64,000 nucleotides of DNA from Bog-756 sp963845485 (GTDB lineage Bacteria > Actinomycetota > Acidimicrobiia > Acidimicrobiales > RAAP-2). Shown one piece after another: positions 1 through 8,014 of the stretch. The stretch covers positions 151,962 through 215,961 of the forward strand of contig CAWJSI010000008.1 in NCBI GenBank assembly GCA_963845485.1. Direction: 5' to 3'. A program made the position numbers and the translations under genes. The notes under the pieces are model-generated. The model saw nothing but the letters and a program-made list of their open reading frames with translations. It was not told where the DNA came from and made no database searches. Numbering within the stretch: position 1 is the stretch's first letter; each line of letters starts with the position of its first letter.

Positions 1-1651
1 CGGAGTCGAACCAGGCATCGATGACCGGCTCCACGCGACGCATGTCGGCGTGTTCGCAGTCGGCGCAGGGGAAGGTGACCTCGTCGATGGCCGGCCGGTG
101 GGGGTCGACGTCAGAGACGTCGCGCCCCACCAACTCGGACAGTTCGGCCAGGGAGCCGACGCATCGGACGTGACCCTCGTCGCACCGCCAGATGGGTAGG
201 GGGGTCCCCCAGTAGCGGTCGCGGGACAGGGCCCAGTCCACGTTGTTGGCCAACCACTCGCCCATCCGACCGTTCTTGATGTGCTCGGGGTGCCAGCCGA
301 TGGTCTGGTTCTGCGCCTCGAGGTCGGCCTTCCGGTCCGAGGTCCGGACGTACCAACTGGGCTTGCCCCAGTAGAGGAGGGCGGTCCCACACCGCCAGCA
401 GTGGGGGTAGGGGTGCAGGTAGGGGGCCCGCTTGACCAGCAGTCCGGCTGCCTCCAGCCGGTCGTTGACCGCGGTGTTGGTGTCACGCACCGCTTGTCCC
501 TCCAGCCAGGACACCGCGCTGGTGAACCGGCCGTCGGGCCCGACCGGGTTGAGGGTCGGAAGGTCGTGCTCCCGTCCGACCTGGCGGTCGACCTCGCCGA
601 AGGCCGGGGCCAGGTGCACGATGCCCGTGCCCTCGTCGGCCTCCACGAACCCGCCGGCCACCACCGTCCATCCCGCCCGCCCGGAACCGCCGGGTGACCC
701 GGGGGTCGGCACCAGGTCATCAAAGGGTCGGGCGTAGTGCAGCCCGGCCAGCTCCGTTCCGGTGAAGCGCGTGCCCGTGACTGTCCCCTCGCCGAACACC
801 GTCTCAGCCACGTCGGCGGCCACGATGTCGCCGTCGCCCGTGCTCCCCCGGGCGACGACGGTGTACTCGAGGTCCGGCCCCACCGCGGCGCCCGTGTTGG
901 ACAGGAGGGTCCAGGGCGTGGTCGTCCAGGCCACCAGGGAGAGGCCGACCAGGGTGTCGCGACCCAGGCGGGCCCGCAGTGCGGCGGCCGGTTCGCCCTC
1001 GTCGGCGAGCGGGAACCGCACGTAGGCCGACTCGTCGGTCACCGGTTGGTAGACGTCGGGCTGGCCCAGCTCATGGCTGGACAGGGCGGTGCCACAGCGC
1101 GGGCAGTACGGCACCACCTTGATGTCCTCATAGAGGAGCCCCTGGTCCCAGAGGCTCTTCAGGTTCCACCACACCGACTCCACGTACTCGGGCGAGAACG
1201 TCCAGTACGCCGCGTCGATGTCCACCCAGAAGCCGATGCGCTCGGTGAGGGTCTTCCACTCGTCGACGTAGTTGCGCACCGACTCGCGGCACAGGCGAGT
1301 GAACTCGGCGATACCCACCTGCTCCTCGATCTGGCGCTTGGTGGTGATGCCCAGCTGCTTTTCCACCTCGACCTCGACGGGAAGGCCGTGGGTGTCCCAG
1401 CCGGCCCGTCTCGGTACGGCGTAGCCCCGCATGGTCCGGTAGCGGCAGAACAGGTCCTTGTAGACGCGGGCCCACACATGGTGGAGCCCCGGGCGGCCGT
1501 TGGCCGTGGGCGGCCCCTCGTAGAAGACCCAGGGCTCGGCCCCGGCACGGAGGGCCACCGAGCGCTCGAAGACGTCGTGCTCCGACCATCGGGCCAGCTC
1601 TTCGGTCTCGAGTGCGGTGAAGTCTGCTTCGGGTGGAACCGGGCGGAACAA
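1..1651 (-). CDS. ileS: Isoleucyl-tRNA synthetase, N-terminal part (runs off window edge)
   Basis: Charges tRNA-Ile with isoleucine in the cytoplasm. Reading the minus strand gives about 550 residues of a class I synthetase without its C-terminal part, which lies beyond base 1. Seen: the HIGH-type signature in the form GRPGLHH near residue 52, the GWDTHGLPVE segment, the CP1 editing-domain TTPWT motif, an editing-domain GTGIVHLAPAFG block, and a CWRCGT zinc-like cysteine pair. The GRPGLHH and WDTHGLPVEVEVEKQ forms resemble the eukaryotic-like (type 2) IleRS group, some members of which resist mupirocin; that grouping is inference. The start is a TTG at 1651, chosen because a GAAGGGA Shine-Dalgarno-like run ends 8 bases upstream and no in-frame ATG or GTG precedes it. 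Divergent from the glycosylase gene. Confidence 0.93.
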   Translation of the reverse strand, partial: MFRPVPPEADFTALETEELARWSEHDVFERSVALRAGAEPWVFYEGPPTANGRPGLHHVWARVYKDLFCRYRTMRGYAVPRRAGWDTHGLPVEVEVEKQLGITTKRQIEEQVGIAEFTRLCRESVRNYVDEWKTLTERIGFWVDIDAAYWTFSPEYVESVWWNLKSLWDQGLLYEDIKVVPYCPRCGTALSSHELGQPDVYQPVTDESAYVRFPLADEGEPAAALRARLGRDTLVGLSLVAWTTTPWTLLSNTGAAVGPDLEYTVVARGSTGDGDIVAADVAETVFGEGTVTGTRFTGTELAGLHYARPFDDLVPTPGSPGGSGRAGWTVVAGGFVEADEGTGIVHLAPAFGEVDRQVGREHDLPTLNPVGPDGRFTSAVSWLEGQAVRDTNTAVNDRLEAAGLLVKRAPYLHPYPHCWRCGTALLYWGKPSWYVRTSDRKADLEAQNQTIGWHPEHIKNGRMGEWLANNVDWALSRDRYWGTPLPIWRCDEGHVRCVGSLAELSELVGRDVSDVDPHRPAIDEVTFPCADCEHADMRRVEPVIDAWFDS

Positions 1652-1782
1652 CGGATAGGTCCCTTCGGAGGGCGTCGGGTCGGCTGGGGGCAAGGGCCTG
1701 GACGGAACGGGTCGGGGACTCGATCCGGGCAGGTGGAGGGGTCCAGGAGATACTACGGGCGTCGAGGGTCCACAATTGACGT

Positions 1783-2643
1783 GTGCCTGAACTCCCCGAA
1801 GTGGAAGCCCTGGCCGCCGGACTGTCCCGGCGCCTGGTCGGACAGCGCGTCGAGCGTTGCCGGTTGACGTCGTTCTCGGCGCTGAAGACGGTGACCCCAC
1901 CGCTGGAGGACCTCGAGGGCCGGACCGTCCACGGGGTGGAACGACGGGGCAAGTTCGTCTGCCTCGGCACCGACGGGCCGTGGCTGATCGTCCATCTGGC
2001 CCTCGGTGGCTGGATCCGTTGGTTCGAATCGCTGCCGTCGACGGCCATCAAGCCCGGCCGGAGCCCCATCGCCCTCCGGGTGGGCCTCGAGGACGGCTCC
2101 GGCTTCGACGTCACCGAGATGGGAAAAGAGAAGCGCCTGGCGCTCTGGGTGGTGGCCACCCCCGAGGAGGTGACGCCCCTGGCCGAGCTGGGCGTCGATC
2201 CCCTGAGCCCCGAGTTCACCGTCGACCGCCTGGCCGAGCTGCTGGGCTCCCGGTCCTCCACCTTGAAGACCGCCCTCACCACCCAGTCCCTCATCGCCGG
2301 GGTGGGGAACGCCTACTCCGACGAGGCCCTCCACCGGGCCCGGCTGTCGCCGTACAAGAAGTCCGGAAATCTCGACGCCGCCGAGGTGGCCCGGTTGCAC
2401 GATGCCGTTACCGGGGTCCTCACCGAGGCCGTGGCGCGGGCGGCCGACGTCGACCTCGCCGAGTTGAAGGGTGACAAGAAGCGGGCCATGGCCGTGCACG
2501 GCAAGGCCGGCCAGCGCTGTCCGACCTGTGGGGACACCATCCGGGAGGTGTCGTTCGCCACCAGGTCGCTGCAGTACTGCCCGACGTGTCAGACCGACGG
2601 CAAGCCGCTGGCCGACCGGCGGCTGTCGAAGCTGCTCAAGTAG
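1783..2643 (+). CDS. mutM: Formamidopyrimidine-DNA glycosylase (Fpg/Nei family)
   Basis: Base-excision repair glycosylase/AP lyase that removes oxidised purines or pyrimidines. The 286-residue protein begins with PELPEVE, so the catalytic Pro2 and Glu3 are in place after loss of the initiator. Lys57 (RRGKF) matches the conserved substrate-contacting lysine. The helix-two-turn-helix block GVGNAYSDEALHRA lies near residue 170, and the C-terminus has a four-cysteine zinc finger (CPTC near 246 and CPTC near 266). The start is GTG. Whether it prefers 8-oxoguanine (Fpg) or oxidised pyrimidines (Nei2-like) cannot be settled here, so the symbol is provisional. Divergent from ileS across about 130 bases and followed 17 bases later by a GNAT gene. 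Confidence 0.9.
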   Translation: MPELPEVEALAAGLSRRLVGQRVERCRLTSFSALKTVTPPLEDLEGRTVHGVERRGKFVCLGTDGPWLIVHLALGGWIRWFESLPSTAIKPGRSPIALRVGLEDGSGFDVTEMGKEKRLALWVVATPEEVTPLAELGVDPLSPEFTVDRLAELLGSRSSTLKTALTTQSLIAGVGNAYSDEALHRARLSPYKKSGNLDAAEVARLHDAVTGVLTEAVARAADVDLAELKGDKKRAMAVHGKAGQRCPTCGDTIREVSFATRSLQYCPTCQTDGKPLADRRLSKLLK

Positions 2644-2660
2644 CTGCGACGATCGCCCCC

Positions 2661-3293
2661 ATGACCGAACACCGCTCCCTCGACGGCCGCTTCGTGCGAC
2701 TCGTGCCCATGGACCCCGAGCATGTCGACGGCCTGCTGGCCGCCGCCACCGCCGACCGCTCCACCTTCGGCTTCACGCCGGTGCCCGAGGACCGGGCGGG
2801 GATGGCCAACTATGTGGCCAAGGCCCTGACCAAACGGGACATGGGTATCCATGAGCCGTTCGTGACCTGGAGCGTGGCCGACCAGCGCATCGTGGGCTCC
2901 ACTCGCTTCTACGATCTCGCCACCTGGAACTGGGCCGAACACTCCCCGGGGACCGACGCTTCGAGGCGGCTCGCCGACCCGGACGTGGCCTGCATCGGGT
3001 ACACGTGGCTCGACCCCGCAGTCCAACGGAGCCCGGTCAACACCGAAGCCAAGCTGTTGATGTTGGGGCACGCCTTCGAGGTGTGGGGAGTTCGGGTGGT
3101 CCGCATTCAGACCGACGCCAGGAACACCCGCTCCCGACGGGCCATCGAGCGCCTGGGCTGCGCGCTCGACGGCGTCATCAGGGCCGAACGCCCGGCCGCT
3201 GACGGTGGCATCCGGGACACGGCCGTCTACTCCATGCTGAGTGGCGAGTGGCCGGAGAACCGTGCCCGCCTGATCAACCGGCTGGAGGCCTGA
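2661..3293 (+). CDS. GNAT family N-acetyltransferase (RimJ/RimL-like)
   Basis: A 210-residue acetyltransferase, predicted to move an acetyl group from acetyl-CoA to an amine or a protein N-terminus. The N-terminal part (GRFVRLVPMDPEHVDGL) and the acetyl-CoA region near NTEAKLLMLGHAFE and NTRSRRAIERLG (RimJ/RimL-like pattern, where the last helix carries N-x-x-S-x-x-A-x-x-x-x-G) are visible. Start ATG at 2661 is favoured over upstream in-frame codons that lie inside the glycosylase gene. It follows mutM by 17 bases and may be co-transcribed. The substrate is unknown. Confidence 0.85.
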   Translation: MTEHRSLDGRFVRLVPMDPEHVDGLLAAATADRSTFGFTPVPEDRAGMANYVAKALTKRDMGIHEPFVTWSVADQRIVGSTRFYDLATWNWAEHSPGTDASRRLADPDVACIGYTWLDPAVQRSPVNTEAKLLMLGHAFEVWGVRVVRIQTDARNTRSRRAIERLGCALDGVIRAERPAADGGIRDTAVYSMLSGEWPENRARLINRLEA

Positions 3294-3532
3294 ACCCACC
3301 GCTCTTTTTCCCCAGGACAGTACGGCGGGGTGGTACTCGGAGGCTGGGCGGGGTGCCGAGGTGTGCCGAGGGTGAACAAGGGGGGTCGAAAGGGGTCGAG
3401 GTCTCCCCCTGCGCCCGGGCAATCTCCCCTCAAGAGGCCGCCCCAACGGGTCGATAGCCACCTCGAGGAGGTAGGGGTGGTCCGCTCGGGTCTCTGGTGT
3501 GCCTTGACCTAGCCGTGGCGGATCGATGGCGC

Positions 3533-5197
3533 ATGATCACGCAGATTTGGACAACGGTGGCAATCGCTGCAGCGGCGGCACTGGTGGCGCGGAGCGTGCT
3601 CGGAGGCGGCGCCGACCGGTCACCGGGGCGGCGCACCGCTCCCCTGGTGATCATGGCCTCGTGCCTGGTCGTGGCGACGCTGGCGCTCACCGGCTCGCAG
3701 GTCGCCCGTACCTCGGGGTCGGCGACATCGACCGGAAAAGTGGTCAATCCGCCGAACCGGGTGAGCGGAAGCAATGCCCCCATCGTGGGCATGGCCTCGA
3801 CGCCCACAGGCCGGGGATACTGGCAGGTCGCCTCGGACGGCGGCGTGTTCAGCTTCGGTGATGCTGTCTTCTACGGCTCGACCGGCAATATCCACCTCAA
3901 CCGGCCCATCGTGGACATGGCCGCCACTCCCGACGGGCAGGGCTACTGGCTCGTGGCCTCCGACGGCGGCGTCTTCAGCTTCGGCGACGCGGCGTTCCAC
4001 GGCTCCACCGGCAATATCCGGCTCAACCGGCCCATCGTGGGCATGGCCGCCACGGCCGACGGCCAGGGCTACTGGATGGTGGCCTCCGACGGCGGGATCT
4101 TCAGCTTCGGGGACGCCGCCTTCTACGGCTCGACCGGCAACATCCACCTCAACCAGCCCATCGTGGGCATGGCCGCCACGGCCGACGGCAGGGGCTACTG
4201 GCTCGTGGCCTCGGACGGCGGCGTGTTCAGCTTCGGCGATGCCGTCTTCCACGGCTCGACCGGCAACATCCACCTCAACCAGCCCATCGTGGGCATGGCC
4301 GCCACGGCCGACGGTCAGGGCTACTGGATGGTGGCCTCCGACGGCGGGATCTTCAGCTTCGGCGACGCCCCGTTCATGGGCTCGATGGGCGGATCACCAC
4401 TCAATGCCCGGATGGTGACGGTGTCGTTGCACCGACCCGGCACCGGCTACTGGATGGTGGCCGCCGACGGCGGGCTGTTCTCCTTCGGCGCCGCACCGTT
4501 CCTCGGGTCACTGGTCAGTCCGGCCACCGCCAGCAGTCCTTCGCTGAGCAACCCGCCGGCGAACATCGTCCCTTCGCCCAACTTCCTCAACGCCTGCTAT
4601 CCCCACAACACCGGCGCCACCTGCACCACCCAGGTCATCCAGGCCACGACCAACGCCAGGGCACAGGAAGGTCTGGGTCCCATGGCGTTGCCGACGAACT
4701 TCAACTCCCTCACCCCGACCCAACAGATCTTCGTGATCACCGACATCGAGCGGGTGGACCGGGGCCTGCCCCCGTTGGTGGGCCTGGTGGACACGTTCAG
4801 CGCCGACGCCCTGGCCGGGGCCCGGGCCAACAGCGACCCCGATCCCACCCAGGTTCCCGCCGGCCTGCACCTGGTGGCGTGGGCCAGCAACTGGGCCGAG
4901 AACGGAAACCCCCTCGGCTCCAACTACTTCTGGATGTACGACGACGGCGTGGGGAGCGGGAACATCGACTGCAAGTCGGCCGGCCAGCCCGGCTGCTGGG
5001 GGCACCGGGAGAACATTCTTTCGCTGACCGACTACCAGAGGCAGTTCGGTGGGACCCTCCTCATGGGAGCGGGCGAGGCCTACGGCACCACCTCCAACGG
5101 CTGGGAGTCCGACGCCGAACTGCTGGTCCTCGCCACCGGGCCCGTCCCGGCCCTCAGCTACACCTGGGCACAAGCTGTTGCCGCGGGGGCGGGGTAG
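3533..5197 (+). CDS. Membrane-anchored repeat protein with C-terminal CAP/SCP-like domain
   Basis: Predicted surface protein of about 554 residues. It starts with one or two hydrophobic segments (residues about 3-25 and 38-58), then carries six tandem repeats of a 42-residue unit, five of them full, built around GYWxVASDGGxFSFGDAxFxGS. This is a beta-propeller-like repeat common in actinobacterial secreted proteins. The C-terminal 200 residues resemble a CAP (cysteine-rich secretory protein, antigen 5, PR-1) domain: an NARAQEGL-type first helix and a late CWGHRENIL motif, with cysteines that could form disulfides. Start: ATG 3533 is used, but in-frame GTG codons at 3497 and 3515 are possible and no clear ribosome site distinguishes them. 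Function is unknown; a cell-envelope or adhesion role is inference. Confidence 0.78.
   Translation: MITQIWTTVAIAAAAALVARSVLGGGADRSPGRRTAPLVIMASCLVVATLALTGSQVARTSGSATSTGKVVNPPNRVSGSNAPIVGMASTPTGRGYWQVASDGGVFSFGDAVFYGSTGNIHLNRPIVDMAATPDGQGYWLVASDGGVFSFGDAAFHGSTGNIRLNRPIVGMAATADGQGYWMVASDGGIFSFGDAAFYGSTGNIHLNQPIVGMAATADGRGYWLVASDGGVFSFGDAVFHGSTGNIHLNQPIVGMAATADGQGYWMVASDGGIFSFGDAPFMGSMGGSPLNARMVTVSLHRPGTGYWMVAADGGLFSFGAAPFLGSLVSPATASSPSLSNPPANIVPSPNFLNACYPHNTGATCTTQVIQATTNARAQEGLGPMALPTNFNSLTPTQQIFVITDIERVDRGLPPLVGLVDTFSADALAGARANSDPDPTQVPAGLHLVAWASNWAENGNPLGSNYFWMYDDGVGSGNIDCKSAGQPGCWGHRENILSLTDYQRQFGGTLLMGAGEAYGTTSNGWESDAELLVLATGPVPALSYTWAQAVAAGAG
3779..4520 (+). repeat. Six tandem 126-base coding repeats
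   Basis: In-frame repeat units begin at 3779, 3905, 4031, 4157, 4283 and 4409, each 126 bases (42 codons) except the last, which is shorter and more diverged. Units two to five are nearly identical at the DNA level, including synonymous sites, which suggests recent duplication or gene conversion. They encode the GYWxVASDGG propeller-like repeat of the surface protein. Confidence 0.92.
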
Positions 5198-5289
5198 GTC
5201 GGACGACCGCTCGGCCCCAACCCCCCGGGCCGAGCCTTCGTCCGGACTTCCCCGGCTCCGCCGGCAGAGAACCGCCGGCCCCCTTTCGG

Positions 5290-5316
5290 GGACACCGACT
5301 CCCCCCGTCGGTGTCC
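5290..5316. terminator. Candidate hairpin terminator after the CAP-domain gene
   Basis: A perfect 10-base inverted repeat (GGACACCGAC at 5290-5299 and GTCGGTGTCC at 5307-5316) with a 7-base C-rich loop lies 93 bases after the CAP gene stop. It has no following T-run, so intrinsic termination is uncertain. The rest of 5198-5399 shows nothing recognisable. Confidence 0.45.
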
Positions 5317-5399
5317 TCCCGGGGGTGGCGGCCACCTCGGGCGAAGTGGAGGGGCGACCATCAGGCACGGACCGGTGGAACCTCTGACAGAATCGCACC

Positions 5400-5855
5400 A
5401 TGTACATCTCGGCCAAGGTCGACTACGCGGTGCGGGCCCTGTGCACCTTGGGCGACGCCGACGGGAAGCCGGTCACGGCCGAGACCCTGGCCCAATCCCA
5501 GGGCCTTCCGGCCAAATTCCTCGAGAGCATCCTGAACGACATGCGCCGGGCGGGCCTCCTGCTCAGCCAGCGAGGGGCCGAGGGCGGCTATCGGCTGGCC
5601 CGCCCGTCGTCAGAGATCACGGTGGCCGAGGTGATCCGTCCGCTCGACGGCCCCTTGGCCGAGGTGCGGGGACTGAGGCCCGAGGCGGCCACCTACGAAG
5701 GGTCGGCCGAACGGCTCCAAGACGTGTGGGTGGCCGTGCGGGCCAGCCTGCGGGCCGTACTCGAGCAGGTGACCATCGCCGACATCGTCTCGGGGACGCT
5801 CCCACCATCCGTTCAGAAACTGACCACCGACCCGGACGCCTGGCTCTCTCACTGA
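5400..5855 (+). CDS. Rrf2-family regulator lacking Fe-S cysteines
   Basis: A 151-residue winged-helix DNA-binding protein of the Rrf2 family. The N-terminal helix MYISAKVDYAVRALCTL, the recognition region GLPAKFLESILNDMRRAGLL and the wing SQRGAEGGYRLAR match the family. Iron-sulfur members (IscR, NsrR) carry three cysteines near residues 90-110; here the only cysteine is at residue 15 in the first helix, so this is predicted to be a cluster-free member similar in type to CymR. The gene converges with the arsenic locus. The ligand and target are not visible; autoregulation is plausible but no clear operator was seen upstream. Confidence 0.85.
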   Translation: MYISAKVDYAVRALCTLGDADGKPVTAETLAQSQGLPAKFLESILNDMRRAGLLLSQRGAEGGYRLARPSSEITVAEVIRPLDGPLAEVRGLRPEAATYEGSAERLQDVWVAVRASLRAVLEQVTIADIVSGTLPPSVQKLTTDPDAWLSH

Positions 5856-5902
5856 ACAACACCCCGCCGACAGGCCCAGGCTCGGGGCCGGATGGGGATG
5901 GG

Positions 5903-6319
5903 TCATCCCTCGGGATCGGTGGGAACCAGCTCGGCGAACAGGGATCGAACCCTGCGGTCGATCTCGTCGACGATGATCCGGACCGCGTCCAGCGGTTGGC
6001 CGGCGGGGTCATCCACCGCCCAGTCGAGGTAGCGCTTCCCGGGATAGACCGGGCAGGTATCACCACAGCCCATGGTCACGACCACCTCCGCTCCCTCGGC
6101 CGCCTCGTCGGTGAGTGGCTTGGGGAACTCTCGGGAAGGGTCCAACCCACGCTCTTCGAGGACGGTGACGACCGAGGGGTTCAGCTGCTCGGCCGGCTCG
6201 GACCCCGCCGACTCCACCCGCAGGCGCCCGTGCGCGTAGTGGTCGAGTAGGACTTTCGCCGCCAGACTGCGACCGGAGTTGTGGACGCAGAGGAACAGCA
6301 CTGCCGGCTGGCGGCTCAC
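5903..6319 (-). CDS. arsC: Arsenate reductase, low-molecular-weight phosphatase fold
   Basis: Reduces arsenate to arsenite in the cytoplasm. The 138-residue protein opens with the P-loop CVHNSGRS (C-X5-R) at residues 11-18, has an MGCGDTCPVYPGKRYLDW block with two further cysteines near residues 84-90, and a DPAG loop; this set is typical of LMW-phosphatase-type arsenate reductases using thioredoxin or mycothiol. The GTG start overlaps the stop of the MIP-channel gene by 4 bases (GTGA), so arsI, the channel and arsC form one minus-strand operon. Which thiol partner is used cannot be read from the sequence. Confidence 0.9.
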   Translation of the reverse strand: MSRQPAVLFLCVHNSGRSLAAKVLLDHYAHGRLRVESAGSEPAEQLNPSVVTVLEERGLDPSREFPKPLTDEAAEGAEVVVTMGCGDTCPVYPGKRYLDWAVDDPAGQPLDAVRIIVDEIDRRVRSLFAELVPTDPEG

Positions 6320-7056
6320 AGGGCGTCACCGACGCCCGGCGGTGCGACCACTCGGTGGGGGAACACGATGTCTGCGGCCTCGGTCTTGGTGATGTCCGGA
6401 TAGAGCAACTTGATGACCACTACGGCGAGGATGCCCCCCACGATCTGGGCAACGACAAAACTGGGCACGGACCGAGGAGCGATCCCGGCGAAGGTGTCGG
6501 AGAACATTCGACCCACGGTGATGGCCGGGTTGGCGAAGCTGGTCGAGCTCGTGAAGAAGTAGGCAGCCCCGATGTAGAGGGCGATGGCGGCCGGTGCGCT
6601 CCGAGAGCGCCCGCTCCGGGCCAACGAGAAGATCACCAGCACCAGACCCAGCGTGGCCACGATCTCGGACAAGAAGTGTGCAGGGGTCGCTCGTTGCTGT
6701 GTCGAGAACGTGACGGCCGCCTTGGAGAACATCAGGTTGGCCACCACGGCGCCACCGATGCACCCGACGGTCTGAGCCGGCAGGTAGGCCCCGGCGGTGC
6801 GCCAACTCACCCCACCGAAGGCGGCATCCACGAACGAGACGATCGGGTTGAAATGGCCCCCGGACACGGGGCCGAACATCAAGATGATGGCGTACAGACC
6901 GCCGGCGGTAGCGGCCGCGTTCTCCAAGAGCTGCAGACCGGAGTTGCCCGGTGAGAGATTCTGTGCGGCGATGCCCGAACCGACGACCACCGCCGCCAGG
7001 AAGGCGCTCCCCAACAGCTCAGCGACCAGGCACCGCCACAGGACCGAGGGCGTCAA
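6316..7056 (-). CDS. MIP/aquaglyceroporin-family channel of the arsenic operon
   Basis: Predicted inner-membrane channel of about 246 residues and six TM helices. The first half has a GGHFNPIVSF box (NPI in place of NPA) and the second a SSTSFANPAITVGRMFSDTFAGIAP segment with canonical NPA. Lying between arsI and arsC, it probably moves arsenite or methylated arsenicals out of the cell, as AqpS-type channels do downstream of ArsC; that is inference from context and known AqpS biology. The start is uncertain: a TTG 7 bases after the arsI stop is chosen because the longer open frame upstream lies inside arsI and its residues do not look like protein of this family. Confidence 0.85.
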   Translation of the reverse strand: MTPSVLWRCLVAELLGSAFLAAVVVGSGIAAQNLSPGNSGLQLLENAAATAGGLYAIILMFGPVSGGHFNPIVSFVDAAFGGVSWRTAGAYLPAQTVGCIGGAVVANLMFSKAAVTFSTQQRATPAHFLSEIVATLGLVLVIFSLARSGRSRSAPAAIALYIGAAYFFTSSTSFANPAITVGRMFSDTFAGIAPRSVPSFVVAQIVGGILAVVVIKLLYPDITKTEAADIVFPHRVVAPPGVGDAL

Positions 7057-7063
7057 CGGAGGG

Positions 7064-7552
7064 TCAGCAACAAGACGTGGAGTCGGTCGAACCGGCACCG
7101 ATCCCCACCGTCGACGGCCCACCGGCTCGGGGAGGACAACAGGTACCGTCCCCCGAGACTCCCGTCTCGGCGGGCGCGTCGGCCAGCACGGTGTAGACCT
7201 CCCAGGGAGTGCCGTTGGGGTCCTCGGTCCACACCTTGTCCTGGAGCGCGAAACAGCACGTGGTCCGATCCTGCACCTCGGTGGCCAGGCCCTCACCGCT
7301 GAGCCGACGTGACGCCGACACCACCTCGTCGGGCGTCTCCACCTCGACGCCCAGGTGATTCAGGGCGCCGTCCACACCGTGGCCTCGGCCTGCGGGGTTC
7401 TCCAACAGCACGAGCTTGAGGGGTGGATCACTGATGGCGAAGTTGGCGTATCCGGGTTGCCGCTTGGCCGGACCGACTCCGAACAGTTTGGTGTAGAACC
7501 CCACTGCCGACTCGAGGTCGGCGACGTTGAGGGCAAGTTGGACTCTCGACAT
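7064..7552 (-). CDS. arsI: ArsI/CadI-type VOC dioxygenase (organoarsenical C-As lyase)
   Basis: A 162-residue vicinal-oxygen-chelate protein. The N-terminus MSRVQLALNVADLESAVGFY, the GYANFAISDPPLKLVL stretch and the RTTCCFALQDKVWTEDPNG region closely resemble mycobacterial CadI and characterised ArsI lyases, which cleave the carbon-arsenic bond of trivalent methylarsenicals using Fe(II) and O2. The adjacent Cys-Cys pair near residue 99 that binds the arsenical is present. The tail is rich in cysteine and ends in CC, possibly metal-binding. It is the first gene of the minus-strand arsenic operon, divergent from arsR across an 80-base operator region. Confidence 0.9.
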   Translation of the reverse strand: MSRVQLALNVADLESAVGFYTKLFGVGPAKRQPGYANFAISDPPLKLVLLENPAGRGHGVDGALNHLGVEVETPDEVVSASRRLSGEGLATEVQDRTTCCFALQDKVWTEDPNGTPWEVYTVLADAPAETGVSGDGTCCPPRAGGPSTVGIGAGSTDSTSCC

Positions 7553-7571
7553 CTACTACCTCCGTACATTC

Positions 7572-7619
7572 ACATCTATCGATGTATCGAGTATGATTGA
7601 CCCATTCACGTTCGTCAAT
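7572..7619. promoter_or_regulatory. Divergent arsI/arsR operator candidates
   Basis: The AT-rich 80 bases between arsI and arsR hold two inverted repeats: ACATC-tatc-GATGT (7572-7585) and ATTGAC-N12-GTCAAT (7596-7601 with 7614-7619). Dyads of this sort in a divergent ars promoter are expected ArsR sites that would repress both directions until arsenite binds. The assignment is inference from position and symmetry. Confidence 0.5.
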
Positions 7620-7632
7620 AGGACGGTGTCCG

Positions 7633-7983
7633 ATGGCCAAGGCAGCCTCCGCAATCAAGGTCCGACCGGTCGACGAGTGCTGTCCGTCCGTGCTGTCCAC
7701 CGCACTCAGCGCCGCCGACGCAGCCGAACTGGCCGCGGGGTTCAGCGCCCTGTCGGACCCGGTCCGGCTGCGGGTCCTGAGCATGCTCGCTGAGGCCAAC
7801 GGTGGCGAGGTCTGCGTGTGCGACTTCGTGGCCCCACTGGGCAAATCGCAGCCCACCATCTCCCACCACCTCAAGATCCTCAGCGAGGCAGGACTGGTCC
7901 AAGGGGACAAGCGGGGTCGTTGGGTGTGGTACTCGCTCAACCGCGACCGGCTGGCCGCCCTCCGGTCGGCCATCGACGGTTGA
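7633..7983 (+). CDS. arsR: ArsR-family metalloregulator
   Basis: A 116-residue winged-helix repressor. The central helices LSDPVRLRVLSML, the metal-binding-helix motif EVCVCDF (an ELCVCDL variant near residue 58), and the recognition helix KSQPTISHHLKILSEAGLV are all visible; the wing is RGRWVWYSL. The N-terminus has an additional CC pair near residue 15, as in ArsR types that bind As(III) with an N-terminal cysteine. Start ATG 7633 is preferred over upstream in-frame codons that would run through the operator. It is divergent from arsI and followed within 40 bases by a chromate-transporter gene. Confidence 0.9.
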   Translation: MAKAASAIKVRPVDECCPSVLSTALSAADAAELAAGFSALSDPVRLRVLSMLAEANGGEVCVCDFVAPLGKSQPTISHHLKILSEAGLVQGDKRGRWVWYSLNRDRLAALRSAIDG

Positions 7984-8014
7984 CGTCGGCACCGGCCGCT
8001 GCTCTGCGACGACC

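Noticed and set aside
2020..2035. GGTTCGAATC, resembling a tRNA T-loop
   Set aside because: Lies inside the glycosylase gene, with no acceptor or anticodon stem around it. A similar sequence at 30772 lies in a membrane-protein gene.
3779..4520. Regular 126-base periodicity considered as CRISPR or satellite DNA
   Set aside because: Repeats adjoin without spacers, are in frame and encode a known protein repeat.
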